64,000 nucleotides of DNA from Paracoccus methylarcula (GTDB lineage Bacteria; Pseudomonadota; Alphaproteobacteria; Rhodobacterales; Rhodobacteraceae), in NCBI RefSeq assembly GCF_003007735.2, contig NZ_PXNQ02000004.1:186001-250000 (forward strand). The letters run 5' to 3'. The translations under genes and the position numbers were made by a program. Shown here in pieces: positions 17,964 to 27,334 of the stretch; the first letter of the stretch is position 1, and the number at the start of each line of letters is the position of its first letter. The notes beneath the pieces were generated by a model that was not told where the DNA came from, did no database searches, and saw only the letters and a program-made list of their open reading frames with translations.

Positions 17964-17980
17964 AAAATGGTGAATCGGCA

Positions 17981-18628
17981 ATGAAGCGCTGGTATGACGA
18001 CGCATGTGGCACAGCTTTCGCGATGGAACTGATCGGGGAGCGTTGGGCGCTGCTGGTGGTGCGTGAACTCATGTTCGGACCGCGCCGCTTCGGCGATCTT
18101 CGGGCCAGTCTCAACGGGATCAGCGCCAATGTGCTGACCCAGAGGCTGGCAGGGCTGGAGCAGGCCGGGATCGTGATCCGGCGCAAGCTGCCGCCGCCCG
18201 CTTCGGTGCGGGTCTACGAGCTGACGCCCTGGGGCTATGAAAGCGAGGAAGCGATCAAGGCACTGGGCCGATGGGCGGTCAGGTCGCCCACGCATGATCC
18301 GACATTGCCCCTGTCGGCGGCGTCCTTGATGCTGTCCTTCCGGACGATGTATGCGGGCGGGATCGAGGCGCTGATAGGTTTCCGGCTGGAGGAGGAGGGG
18401 TTCATCGCGCGTGCCACCCGCGACGAGATCGCCATTCGCCGGGACGAGCCGGAGGCTGCCGATGTGACATTCAGCGGCTCCCCGATAGCGGTCGCCTCGG
18501 TCGTCTATGGCGGCCGCCCGATCGGCGAAGCGCAAGCCTCTGGCGACCTGCGGCTGGAGGGAAGGCATGAGTTGGCCGGGGATTTCGTGAAAAGATTTCC
18601 GTTGCCGCCCAGGATCGACAGGCCGTGA
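17981..18628 (+). CDS. HxlR-family regulator with C-terminal SCP2-like domain
   Basis: A 215-residue regulator. Residues 5-100 are the HxlR winged HTH, starting with the conserved MKRWYDDACGTAFAMELIGERW region and continuing with RFGDLRASLNGISANVLTQRL. Residues 110-210 resemble the SCP2-like ligand-binding extension seen in longer HxlR proteins. It is 106 bases from the divergent VOC gene, with inverted repeats between them. HxlR proteins respond to electrophiles or redox change; the signal here is unknown. Confidence 0.9.
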   Translation: MKRWYDDACGTAFAMELIGERWALLVVRELMFGPRRFGDLRASLNGISANVLTQRLAGLEQAGIVIRRKLPPPASVRVYELTPWGYESEEAIKALGRWAVRSPTHDPTLPLSAASLMLSFRTMYAGGIEALIGFRLEEEGFIARATRDEIAIRRDEPEAADVTFSGSPIAVASVVYGGRPIGEAQASGDLRLEGRHELAGDFVKRFPLPPRIDRP

Positions 18629-18927
18629 CCGCCCGCCACATGGCCTGAACTTGCGCCGGGCCTTCGAGATGGCCGCGGGGAAAGATGCCTGGATTGACGA
18701 CATGGCCGAGAATCGAAGGCCAATGGATCACATCTCCACCGAAATCGCGGGGGATCCTGGCATTGACCAGGGCTGCCCCCTGTTGATAATCTCGTCCTGT
18801 CTGAAACAGGTTAGGTTCGGGAAGGTTGGCCCGGCCCCCGCCCGGCGGGTCCTTCCGTCATCAAGTTGACGGCCCAAGACTATCGAGCTGTCCGCATGAT
18901 GTGGACGCCGCTGGAAAGGGTATGGAC

Positions 18928-19350
18928 ATGAAACCACGGATTTCCGTTCTGACACTTGGCGTTATCGATCTCGAACGATCGCTTTCCTTCTATCGCGATG
19001 GGCTGGGTCTGCCGACCGAAGGCATCATCGGGCGCGAGTTCGAGCATGGCGCAGTGGCTTTCTTCGATCTCTCGGGCGGGCTGAAACTCGCGATCTGGTC
19101 GCAGGATGATCTTGCGCATGACACCGGGTTGTCCAGGCATGCGGTCTGCTCCACCGCTGTCAGCATCGGCCATAACGTATTGCGCCGCGAGGATGTCGAC
19201 GAGATCATGGAAAAGGCGCGGTGCGCGGGGGCGAAGATCGTGAAGGCGCCGCAAGATACCTTCTATGGCGGCTACGCGGGCTATTTCACCGATCCCGACG
19301 GGCATCTGTGGGAAGTGGTCTGGAATCCGCAGATGCTGCCAGCGGATTGA
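18928..19350 (+). CDS. VOC-family protein
   Basis: A 140-residue single VOC unit. It opens with RISVLTLGVIDLERSLSFYR and ends with GGYAGYFTDPDGHLWEVVWN, where His and Glu are the usual metal ligands. Two in-frame ATGs exist (18922, 18928); the second is better spaced from GGAAAGGG. It may be a dioxygenase-like or glyoxalase-like enzyme or a binding protein. No partner gene is evident; the upstream 300 bases carry nothing recognisable. Confidence 0.87.
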   Translation: MKPRISVLTLGVIDLERSLSFYRDGLGLPTEGIIGREFEHGAVAFFDLSGGLKLAIWSQDDLAHDTGLSRHAVCSTAVSIGHNVLRREDVDEIMEKARCAGAKIVKAPQDTFYGGYAGYFTDPDGHLWEVVWNPQMLPAD

Positions 19351-19485
19351 AGCCTGCCGAAACATGCCCCTTGGCTTGCGATGAGGCGGGCCGGGGGCTC
19401 ATCCACGGTATGTCCGGCGCAGGCGGATCGAACTGACGGTTTACCTCTTCCGACGGATACAGTTGCGCAATCGGACAGGCTCAGG

Positions 19486-19755
19486 TCACGCGTTCGGATG
19501 TGAATAGCCCAGGACCCGTGCCGAGCTGTCCAGATTACAGATATGCCGCCGGCTGCCGTCCCGCGCCTCGACTTGTGCCACGCCCCCCGCCTCGGAAAGC
19601 CAGCGCGAGGCGACTTCGCTGGCGGGACGCTGGATATGCGCGGCGATGACGGCTGTGCATGCGGCCTCCTGCCGGGTATGCAGGATCGCCGGTGATTCAG
19701 CCTCTACGCATGCCGAGAGCTGGGCGAGGAAAAGGATTGGCAGGAGAAGACGCAT
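19486..19755 (-). CDS. Small lipoprotein, unknown function
   Basis: An 89-residue protein with a lipoprotein signal (MRLLLPILFLAQLSAC; lipobox LSAC with Cys16). The mature part (EAACTAVIAAHIQRPASEV, then GGVAQVEARDGSRRHICNLD) resembles small periplasmic proteins with a conserved cysteine pair but no named family is recognised. The start at 19755 is set by the signal peptide. It is divergent from the DUF4166 gene. Confidence 0.65.
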   Translation of the reverse strand: MRLLLPILFLAQLSACVEAESPAILHTRQEAACTAVIAAHIQRPASEVASRWLSEAGGVAQVEARDGSRRHICNLDSSARVLGYSHPNA

Positions 19756-19881
19756 GATGATCTCCGGATGTGGTGGCGAGATGACCCTAACACCGAATGT
19801 ATATTTCTGGCAAAACCCGCTTTGAGCGGTAGCCTGATCCTGATCGGGACGCTGGCGGTGAAACAAGGATGGGGGCATGGC

Positions 19882-20586
19882 ATGGCGGATAGCGTTCGGG
19901 ACTCGTCAAAGGCGTCGGCATCGGGCGCCACCCCGCGGCAGCCGGTTTTCCACGAGATACTGGGCGATGACTGGTACAGGCTTGGCGGGGTCGTCCGGCG
20001 TCATTACTTCCTGCGAGCCTTCAGTGACGATCATATCTGCGTCAGGGGCAGGATGCACGAGGTCTGGCACGGTGCTGCAGCCCGGCTGCTGATCCCGTTT
20101 GCGCGGATATTCGGTGCGCTGGTGCCTTATCGCGGCACGGATGTGCCGATCGAGGTGGATTACCGTGCCCGTCCCGGCGACAGCACGATTCATTGGGACC
20201 GGGTGTTCCATTTTGCCGGTCGTCCAGCCTTCCATTTCCGTTCCCATATGGAGCCGGCCGGCGGCAATCGGGTGATCGAATTCGTGCGCTTCGGGATCGG
20301 CATGCGACTGAAGGTCACCGCCGAGGAGGGGGCGCTCGTCTTTCGCGATGCAGGCTATATCTGGCGGATCCTGGGCATCGACATGCCGTTGCCGGTGGGG
20401 CTCGTGCTGGGCCGCGCCTATATCGAGGAGCGGCCGGTGGACGCCTCGCATTTCAGCATGCGCATGACATTGACCCATCCGCTGTTCGGCGAATTGTTCC
20501 GTTACAGCGGCAGCTTTGCGCTTGGCGATGAGCGCGTGACCTCCGTGGATGCGCCGGAGACCGGGGGAACGAGGGTTCCGCGATAG
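19882..20586 (+). CDS. DUF4166 domain protein (stand-alone)
   Basis: A 234-residue protein that is one DUF4166 domain. It starts VFHEILGDDWYRLGGVVRRHY and includes WDRVFHFAGRPAFHFRSHM and YIEERPVDASHFSMRM. DUF4166 is often fused to saccharopine-dehydrogenase-like proteins; here the stand-alone copy lies tail to tail with exactly such a fusion. The two reading frames overlap by 85 bases at their 3' ends. The start at 19882 follows AAGGATGGGGG. Function unknown. Confidence 0.8.
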   Translation: MADSVRDSSKASASGATPRQPVFHEILGDDWYRLGGVVRRHYFLRAFSDDHICVRGRMHEVWHGAAARLLIPFARIFGALVPYRGTDVPIEVDYRARPGDSTIHWDRVFHFAGRPAFHFRSHMEPAGGNRVIEFVRFGIGMRLKVTAEEGALVFRDAGYIWRILGIDMPLPVGLVLGRAYIEERPVDASHFSMRMTLTHPLFGELFRYSGSFALGDERVTSVDAPETGGTRVPR

Positions 20587-22210
20587 GCAAAAAGAAGCCC
20601 CGTCCAGCGATGTGCCACCACCACGCGGAAGCGATAGAGCTTGCCCGCATCCTCGGCCCCCGCCCTGATCTGCGGTGCCATCCATCCGGGTAGGGCCAGA
20701 CCGGCAAGGCTCCAATTGCGGAATATCCAGGTCACTCCAGCCGGGCCGGGGCGCAGATCGAAGGTGAAGCGCAACGGGCCGAAACGCTCCTCGAACAGAC
20801 CGAGCCGGTTCCGTCCCGCATCGGTCAACAGCGAGGAGAATTGGGATCTGCCGAAACGGCGGGTCCATCTTTCTCCGCCGGGAACCGGTTCCAGGGTGAC
20901 CGAGGCTTCATGATGGCCCGAACGCGGCAGGCCGAGCAGCCGACGCAACAGCAGGGCAGGGATGTTTTTTCCCGGGCGGGCGACGGCATGCCCGGATGCC
21001 GAAAGGTGAGTGCCATCATGTACCGCCCTGACGGATCCGGGCAGGTCTCTCCATCTTCTGCCAAGGAGGCGTTCGAACAGGATAGGGCTGTCCGGCAGGC
21101 TGTCATCGGTTCGCGCATGGATCGGGAATGAGGCCAGTTCCCGCATGATGTCGTCAATCTTCAGTATCCCGGCACAGGGCATCGCACCGCGCCGCGTTTC
21201 GCGCCCTTCAAGCAGCGCGCGAACCATGCGGCGGCCGGGGCGGCAGGGGTATTCGGTCCCGAACCGGCCTCTGCCCATAGTGCCCATCGTGCCTGCACGG
21301 TCTGGTCGTTCCGGTCGCAGCCGGTCGCCTGAACGACCATGCCGCCGCGATCGCTGCCGAACCGGGCAAGGATGCCGGCCAGGCTCCGCAACGGTCTCGC
21401 GAGCGGGCGCAGCGACGGCATTAGCTTCCAGCGAACCGGCAGGGCGAGCAGCGCGAGTCCGATATGCATCGCCCTCACCTCGAGCCCGGCCATGAAGAGT
21501 GCGGTGCGGTGGATGGAAAAGCGCTGCGGCAGCAGGTCGAGATCCGGGGTCTCGCAGATCGAGGCGAGCCGCGTGCCAAGGCCGGGCATGTGCAGGCGGC
21601 GCGTGCCAGACCATCCGGGAACATCGCGCCATGCACCATTCCTGAATATGCGCACCGGCTGCCCGACATAGGACAGAATGGCCTTCACGACGGAAAACCC
21701 GCGCGGAGCGCGTGCCCCGGGCGAGATCGCCACCACCACCTCGTCGATGCGGGACCATCCCTCGACCAGCGGTTCAAGAGCGGCGTGGGACAGCGCGGGC
21801 GTGGAACTGGCCGCCGTGACGGCGAGGACATCCGCCTTGCGCGCGGCATCGTCGAGCGCGTCCGTGAAACCGGCGACATGGTCGCGTGCGTCGGCGAGAT
21901 CGACATAATGGGCGCCCAGCCCGATCGCCTCCCGGGCGAGGCGGTAATCGCTGCCCTGGAACGGACCGGCGGCGTCGATCACGAGCCATGGAGAGAGCCT
22001 CGCCAGATCTTCCGGGCGCGATCTGTCGAAGATCCGGGTGATGATTTGCGCTGCCGTGCCTTGTTCTTCAAGCGAGCGGCGCAGCACCTCCAGCGGGTTC
22101 GCCCGCCTTGCGGCAAGGACCAGTTCGATCCCGGGAAACCGGGCCAGCATGGCGGCCAATCGGCTGCCGAACGTGCCGGTCGCCCCGACGAGGACGATGC
22201 GCCGCCTCAC
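20502..22210 (-). pseudogene. Saccharopine-dehydrogenase-like/DUF4166 fusion, frameshifted
   Basis: The N-terminal frame (from GTG 22210) is a Rossmann NADP-binding domain (IVLVGATGTFGSRLAAMLA) with the FVTAASSTPALSHAALEPL-like core of saccharopine-dehydrogenase relatives. It breaks near 21227, where GPNTPAAPAAA should continue as MVRALLEGRETRRGAMP but that sequence is one frame over. One base is missing just before the ATG of MVRALL. The second frame completes the linker and a DUF4166 domain (LFERLLGRRWRDLP to LFAYRGTLVP). GTGA overlap couples it to the DCC gene. Either an inactive gene or an assembly error. Confidence 0.8.
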
Positions 22211-22635
22211 GGATCACCCGGCGGAATATCGTCGATGAACCGCGCCCGAATATGCGGCGGCGGGATCATGCAGCTATCCCTGCGCCCGAGCAGGCGATAG
22301 CGGTTGCGCGCGATCAGGCGATAGGCGGAATCGCGCAACGGGCGGGGGACGATCCGTAGGACGCGCAGCCATCGCCAGGGGCGGCTCAGCCGTCCCAGCA
22401 TCGCGATCACCGCGTCGCTCGCCCGGAGCGGGTGGCCACGATCGAAGAACAGGAAGGTCGAGGGATCGTCCGGGTCGATGCCGAAACGCTCTGCCAGATG
22501 CCGGCCATAGGGCGACTGGATCGAGGTGAACCGGATCGCGCCAGCCGGATCGACTCGCAGGATGAACCGCACCTGTGCGGAACAGAAATTGCACAACCCG
22601 TCGAACACCATCAAACCGTCCGGATCGTCTTGCAC
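22207..22635 (-). CDS. DCC-family thiol-disulfide oxidoreductase-like protein
   Basis: A 142-residue DCC protein, named after its motif in VFDGLCNFCSAQVRF, where Asp and two Cys are conserved. The later FTSIQSPYGRHLAERFG and DSAYRLIARNRYRLLG segments match the family. The role is unproven, probably thiol chemistry. A GTG at 22635 starts the protein close to the domain; in-frame starts further upstream give an unlikely extension. Its stop overlaps the downstream GTG start of the saccharopine-like gene. Confidence 0.8.
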   Translation of the reverse strand: MQDDPDGLMVFDGLCNFCSAQVRFILRVDPAGAIRFTSIQSPYGRHLAERFGIDPDDPSTFLFFDRGHPLRASDAVIAMLGRLSRPWRWLRVLRIVPRPLRDSAYRLIARNRYRLLGRRDSCMIPPPHIRARFIDDIPPGDP

Positions 22636-23030
22636 GCGACATTCGCCCTGCAAGGTTTCTCGTCCGATTTCCGGCTTGTTCCGCAAGGCTATGCACTCCA
22701 CCTGTCGAGACAGGAAAGGCGGGACCGCAGGACGGAATTGCCCGATCCCATCTGCCCGTCCCTGTGAATTAAGAGGGTGGTGGAGGGCGTGGCAATAGCC
22801 GATCGGCGAAAGATGTCCGAATATAGATCGCGAATCCGCGGCATTGATGCCCTTGGCCGGTATCATGCGCCGATCTACGCGGATTTGGCGCCCGGTTGGG
22901 TTTTCCAGCTACGAACAACATCCCGCCGGTTGCGAAAACCCATGGGATCGTCGAAGAGTCAAGGATCATCGCGCTACCCGGCGAGGCGCGCGAAATTCCC
23001 GGTTCGAGCGGCAAGACAAGGATAATTCTG
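22636..23030. other. Non-coding stretch between DCC gene and ytoQ
   Basis: About 395 bases between two divergent genes. Frames on both strands lack any domain signal. It probably carries both promoters. If the DCC protein uses a far upstream start the region would be partly coding, but that extension looks unlike protein. Confidence 0.35.
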
Positions 23031-23474
23031 ATGCAACTGAGTGTATATCTGGCTGGCGAGATACATACCGACTGGCGGGAAAGCGTCATCACTGCCTGCG
23101 AAGGCCTGGCAATCGACTGGCACAGTCCGGTAACCGACCATGCCGCGTCGGATGATTGCGGGGTCGAGATATTCGGCGCCGAGGACAGCAAATTCTGGCA
23201 TGATCGCAAGGGCGCATCGCTGAATGCCGTGCGAACCCGCACCGCGATTGCCCGCAGCGACGTGGTCGTGGTGTGTTTCGGCGAGAAATACAAGCAATGG
23301 AACGCGGCCTTCGATGCCGGTTATGCCTCGGCTCTTGGCAAGCCGCTGATCGTGTTGCAACCCCCGGAACATGATCATGCGTTGAAGGAAATCGATGCGG
23401 CGGCAAATGCCGTGGCGCGCAGCCCTTCAGAGGTTGCCCGCGCCCTGAAATACGTGGCTGCCGGAAAACTTTGA
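23031..23474 (+). CDS. ytoQ: YtoQ-family protein
   Basis: A 147-residue protein of the YtoQ family, with a nucleoside-deoxyribosyltransferase-like fold. Characteristic parts are LSVYLAGEIHTDWRE at the start, FGAEDSKFWHDRKGA, the strand ARSDVVVVCFGEKYKQWNAAFDAGYASALGKP in pieces, and LIVLQPPEHDHALKEID. No function is established for the family. The start at 23031 gives the conserved N-terminus MQLSVYLAG. It ends 11 bases from the convergent LysR gene. Confidence 0.88.
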   Translation: MQLSVYLAGEIHTDWRESVITACEGLAIDWHSPVTDHAASDDCGVEIFGAEDSKFWHDRKGASLNAVRTRTAIARSDVVVVCFGEKYKQWNAAFDAGYASALGKPLIVLQPPEHDHALKEIDAAANAVARSPSEVARALKYVAAGKL

Positions 23475-23485
23475 GGCGGAGGGTA

Positions 23486-24406
23486 TCAGCGGCCCCCAAG
23501 ATCACCTGCCCGCATTGGCGTGGCTCGGGCAAGGTCGAGAAAGGATTGCGCCGCTGGCGACAGGGTCCGTCCGGAACTCCAGACCAGCCCGATGCGTCGC
23601 TTGGCTCCGAAATCCGGTATGGGACGGAGGACAAGCCGGTTGGCGCCAAGGACCGGCAAGGTCAGCGTCGGCAGCGCCGTGATACCAAGCCCCTGGGCCA
23701 CCAATGCGCCGGCGGTGGCAAGATGGGCTACCTCGAAACGCGGTTCGAGAACGCGGCCTATCCTCAGGCAGGCCCCGTCCAGTAATTCGCGCACGCTGGT
23801 TCCCCGTGCCATGGCAATGAACGGCATGTCGAGAAGTTCCGGCCACGAATAGTTGCGATCTTCGGCCAGGGGTCCGTCGGCGGTTCCCATGGCGACGAAT
23901 TCGTCATCGAGGAGGCGGTGAAAGGATAACCGCGCGCGCGTGCCGACCGTCCCGGCGGTAAAGCCGATATCCGCCTCGCCTGCTTCCACCGCGTGCAGGA
24001 CATTGTCGGATAACGCGTCGAGGATACGCAAATCGACATTCGGATGCTCAAGCGTGAAACGCTGAAGGAGGCCCGGCAGAAGACTGGCCGTGACCGAGGG
24101 AAGACCCGCGATGACCAGCCGCCCGTTGCGCGCGGCGAGATAGGATTCGAACTCGACCATTCCGCTTTCGGCGGTGTTCAGCATCCGCTCGGCGATATCG
24201 GTAAGCAGCAGGCCCTGCGCGGTCGGCGCGACATTGCGCGTGTCGCGGTCGAAAAGGCGGGTTCCCAGGCATTCCTCGATCGCACCGATCTGGCGTGACA
24301 GCGATGACGGGGAAATTCCCAGGTTTTCGGCTGCCGCCCGAAAGCTGCCGCTGATGGTGAGGATGCGGACGCATTGGTAATCGTCAAGCGAGAGTTTGTT
24401 GCGCAT
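23486..24406 (-). CDS. LysR-family regulator of the TAXI/AtuA locus
   Basis: A 306-residue LysR regulator: HTH at residues 5-62 (SGSFRAAAENLGISPSSLSRQ), effector domain at about 90-290. It is divergent from the TAXI-TRAP binding protein with 96 bases between starts, which hold a TATCGCGATA palindrome. This layout predicts that it senses the imported compound or its product and activates the transporter and AtuA genes. Confidence 0.9.
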   Translation of the reverse strand: MRNKLSLDDYQCVRILTISGSFRAAAENLGISPSSLSRQIGAIEECLGTRLFDRDTRNVAPTAQGLLLTDIAERMLNTAESGMVEFESYLAARNGRLVIAGLPSVTASLLPGLLQRFTLEHPNVDLRILDALSDNVLHAVEAGEADIGFTAGTVGTRARLSFHRLLDDEFVAMGTADGPLAEDRNYSWPELLDMPFIAMARGTSVRELLDGACLRIGRVLEPRFEVAHLATAGALVAQGLGITALPTLTLPVLGANRLVLRPIPDFGAKRRIGLVWSSGRTLSPAAQSFLDLARATPMRAGDLGGR

Positions 24407-24417
24407 TTCGCATCAAT

Positions 24418-24445
24418 TATCGCGATATGCGCCATTTATCGCAAT
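24418..24445. promoter_or_regulatory. LysR operator candidate
   Basis: TATCGCGATA (24418-24427) is a perfect palindrome, followed by a related half-site TTATCGCAAT near 24436-24445. Both lie between the divergent LysR and TAXI genes. Repeated TATCGC half-sites are a plausible LysR tetramer target. Confidence 0.4.
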
Positions 24446-24502
24446 GGATTTTTCGGGAAAACTGATGCTGCGGCCCCGTGCGGTTCGCGAGGGAGGAAAA
24501 TC

Positions 24503-25471
24503 ATGAACACAATTTCGCGCGCCCTGATCGGCGCATCCATGCTGACCCTGCCGATGGCGGCAATAGCGCAGGATACCGATATCCTCATCGGCTCGACCTC
24601 TGCTTCGTCCAGCCATTACGGGTATTTCGTGGCGGTTGGCCAACTCATCAACGAAAAGGTCGACGGGCTCAGCGCCTCGGTGGTGGAGACCGGCGCGACG
24701 ATGGACAATATCCGACGGATGGAACGGGATCAGGTCGATCTCGGGCTGGTGACGACCAATGTCGCCCAGCATGCCGTGGCCGGTACGAATGACTTCGAAG
24801 GCAAGGCGCAGGATCTGACGCTGCTCTGGGTCTATACCGGCGCACCGCAAAACGTGGTCATGCGCGCCGATGCCGGGGTGGAGAGCCTCGCGGATCTGGA
24901 AGGCGTGCGTTTCAACCCGGGCATTCGCGGCTCTGCCACCGAAGCGACGACAGAGGCCGTGTTCGAGACGCTTGGACTCGGCGCCGATTATGTCCGCGGA
25001 TCGACCACCGACATCGTCGATGCGATCAAGGACAACCGTGTCGCGGGATATGTCAAATCCGGGGCGGGGCAGAAGCTCGATGCCTCGACAATGGATATCG
25101 CGACCTTCACCGATATCGGGGTTCTGGGCCTGACGCCCGAACAGGCCGACAGCTTGCGCACCAAGATGCCCGACATCTCGATCGTGGACATTCCCGAGGG
25201 CGCGGCAGAGGGCATCCCGGCCTATACGACATGGAGTTTCGGTGTCGGTGTCGGCGCGCCATCCACGCTGGACGAAGAGACCGCCTACAATATCGTCAAG
25301 GCGGTGATGGAGGATGAGACCGCGCAGGCCAATGCCATGGCCAGCCTCAAGGAGGACGACATCTCGGAATTGACGCTGACCTATGGCACGATCCCTCTTC
25401 ATCCCGGTGCGGCGCGCTGGTTCGAAGAGCAGGGGATCGACCTGCCTGAAACGCTGCGGCCGGTCGAGTAG
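24503..25471 (+). CDS. TAXI-type TRAP transporter solute-binding protein
   Basis: A 322-residue periplasmic protein with a signal peptide (residues 1-23) and the TAXI fold: ILIGSTSASSSHYGYFVAVG, then GATMDNIRRMERDQVDLGLV and VRFNPGIRGSATE, all family hallmarks. It delivers a solute, often a carboxylate, to the fused permease encoded three bases downstream. GAGGGAGGAAAA precedes the start. It is activated presumably by the divergent LysR regulator. Confidence 0.93.
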   Translation: MNTISRALIGASMLTLPMAAIAQDTDILIGSTSASSSHYGYFVAVGQLINEKVDGLSASVVETGATMDNIRRMERDQVDLGLVTTNVAQHAVAGTNDFEGKAQDLTLLWVYTGAPQNVVMRADAGVESLADLEGVRFNPGIRGSATEATTEAVFETLGLGADYVRGSTTDIVDAIKDNRVAGYVKSGAGQKLDASTMDIATFTDIGVLGLTPEQADSLRTKMPDISIVDIPEGAAEGIPAYTTWSFGVGVGAPSTLDEETAYNIVKAVMEDETAQANAMASLKEDDISELTLTYGTIPLHPGAARWFEEQGIDLPETLRPVE

Positions 25472-25474
25472 GCC

Positions 25475-27334
25475 ATGACGCTTGAACGCATACAGAACGG
25501 GTTGGCAATACTGGTCGGGGTGTTCGTCTTCTGGACAGCTGCCACGGGACCCTTTGAGGGACTGGTCCAGCGGGCCCTATTTCTTGCGCTGGTGGTGGCA
25601 CTCGGATTCGCCCTTTACCCTCTGGGCGCCGGCACTCGCTGGCGGCCTGTGGGGCTGGCCATCGACCTTGTGTTGACAGCTGTCACGACCCTCGCCTGCG
25701 GTTATATCGTCTGGAATTACGAGACGATCATGGGTTCGCTGCCCTGGGCCACCGGATGGGACATGGCGATGACTGCCGGTCTGATCCTCGCCGTGCTGGA
25801 ACTGGGGCGGAGAACCGTGGGGATCGTCTTTCCGGCGCTGGTGGTGGCGGGGCTGGCCTATGCCCTGCTCGGCGAGCATATCCCCGGATCGCTCGGACAT
25901 CGCGGCTTCGACATGGCCTTCGTGACCGAGACGATTTTCCTCGGAGACCTGGGTATCTGGGGCATGCTGACCGGCGTCGCGGCAACCGTCATCGCGGCAT
26001 TCGTACTGTTCGGTGCGCTGTTGCTGCATTCGGGCGGGGGACAGGCCTTCATGGATCTGGCCATGCGCCTTGGCGGTCGCCAACCGGGCGGGGCTGCCAA
26101 GATCGCCACGATCGCCAGTGGCCTGTTCGGCATGATTTCCGGTTCCGCTGTTGCCAATGTCGCGACAACGGGCAATTTCACCATCCCGATGATGATCCGG
26201 CTTGGCTATCCCAGGCCATTCGCGGCAGCGGTCGAGGCGGTGGCGTCCACCGGCGGACAGATCGCGCCGCCGATCATGGGCGCGGCGGCTTTCGTCATGG
26301 CCGAGATTCTCGGGGTCCCGTATCTCACCATCATCGTCGCGGCGATCATTCCGGCCGCGCTGTTCTACCTGTCGGTCTTCGTCACCGTGCATATCGTGGC
26401 CTTGCGCCGCAATCTCGCTATCGTGCCCGAGGACGAGTTGCCGGCCTGGGCCACGATTGCCGCGCCGCGCCGGGTGCTGCCGATCCTTGCCGCGCTGACC
26501 GGGCTGGGTATCGGTATCTATCTGGGCCGCTCCGTTGCCACGGCGGCGTTCTATGGCATTGCCGGGCTTCTGGTGGCCTTTGTCGCAACCCAGGCCGGAC
26601 GGCTGAGCCCGCGCGAGATGGCGGGCCGTATCATCGCGGGGGTTTCCGACGCGGGCAGGGGCATGGTCATCATCGGCGTCCTGCTGGCCGGGGCGCAGGT
26701 GCTGGTCTCGATGATCAACCTGACCGGCATCGGCGTTACATTGTCGTCGCTGATCGTGACCCTCGCGGGCGATTCCACCGCCCTGGTGGCGCTGATCGTG
26801 GGACTTGTCTGCCTGATCATGGGGATGGGACTGCCGACGACCGCCGCCTATGTCCTTGTCGCCGCCGTTCTGGCACCGGCGATGACCGCGGTCGGGATAG
26901 ACCCGCTGGTCGCCCATCTCTTCGTGTTCTACTTCGCGACCATCTCGGTGATCACGCCGCCGGTCTGCGTGGCGGTCTTTGTCGGTGCCGGGATCGCGCG
27001 CACCAATTGGCTGCCTGCCGGTTTCGAGGCCGTGCGCTTGGGCGCCGTGACCTATGTCGTGCCGTTCATGCTCTTGCTTTATCCGGGCATGACGATGCGC
27101 GGCGGGGTGTTGTCGGTCATCGAAGCGGTCACCTCGGGGATTGTCCTGGTCCTGGCTATCCCTGGCCTTCTCTCCGGCGCTCGCCTGACCGGAAAGCGGG
27201 CCATCGATCTGGCCCTGATGATCGCCGCGGTCGGTCTTGCGATCTGGCCGCATCCGGCTGCCCCTTTCGCGGCGCTGGCGCTGCTGATCGGGGGCCGGGT
27301 GATCGGGCGACGGCAGGGCGAGGTGCTGGCATGA
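25475..27334 (+). CDS. TRAP transporter fused permease (TAXI system)
   Basis: A 619-residue membrane protein combining the small (4-span) and large (12-span) TRAP permease subunits, as is usual in TAXI systems. The large-subunit signatures are AVEAVASTGGQIAPPIMGAAAF and the GLVCLIMGMGLPTTAAYVL segment in the C-terminal half. It uses an ion gradient to import the solute bound by the upstream protein. Its stop overlaps the likely start of the AtuA gene as ATGA. Confidence 0.93.
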   Translation: MTLERIQNGLAILVGVFVFWTAATGPFEGLVQRALFLALVVALGFALYPLGAGTRWRPVGLAIDLVLTAVTTLACGYIVWNYETIMGSLPWATGWDMAMTAGLILAVLELGRRTVGIVFPALVVAGLAYALLGEHIPGSLGHRGFDMAFVTETIFLGDLGIWGMLTGVAATVIAAFVLFGALLLHSGGGQAFMDLAMRLGGRQPGGAAKIATIASGLFGMISGSAVANVATTGNFTIPMMIRLGYPRPFAAAVEAVASTGGQIAPPIMGAAAFVMAEILGVPYLTIIVAAIIPAALFYLSVFVTVHIVALRRNLAIVPEDELPAWATIAAPRRVLPILAALTGLGIGIYLGRSVATAAFYGIAGLLVAFVATQAGRLSPREMAGRIIAGVSDAGRGMVIIGVLLAGAQVLVSMINLTGIGVTLSSLIVTLAGDSTALVALIVGLVCLIMGMGLPTTAAYVLVAAVLAPAMTAVGIDPLVAHLFVFYFATISVITPPVCVAVFVGAGIARTNWLPAGFEAVRLGAVTYVVPFMLLLYPGMTMRGGVLSVIEAVTSGIVLVLAIPGLLSGARLTGKRAIDLALMIAAVGLAIWPHPAAPFAALALLIGGRVIGRRQGEVLA

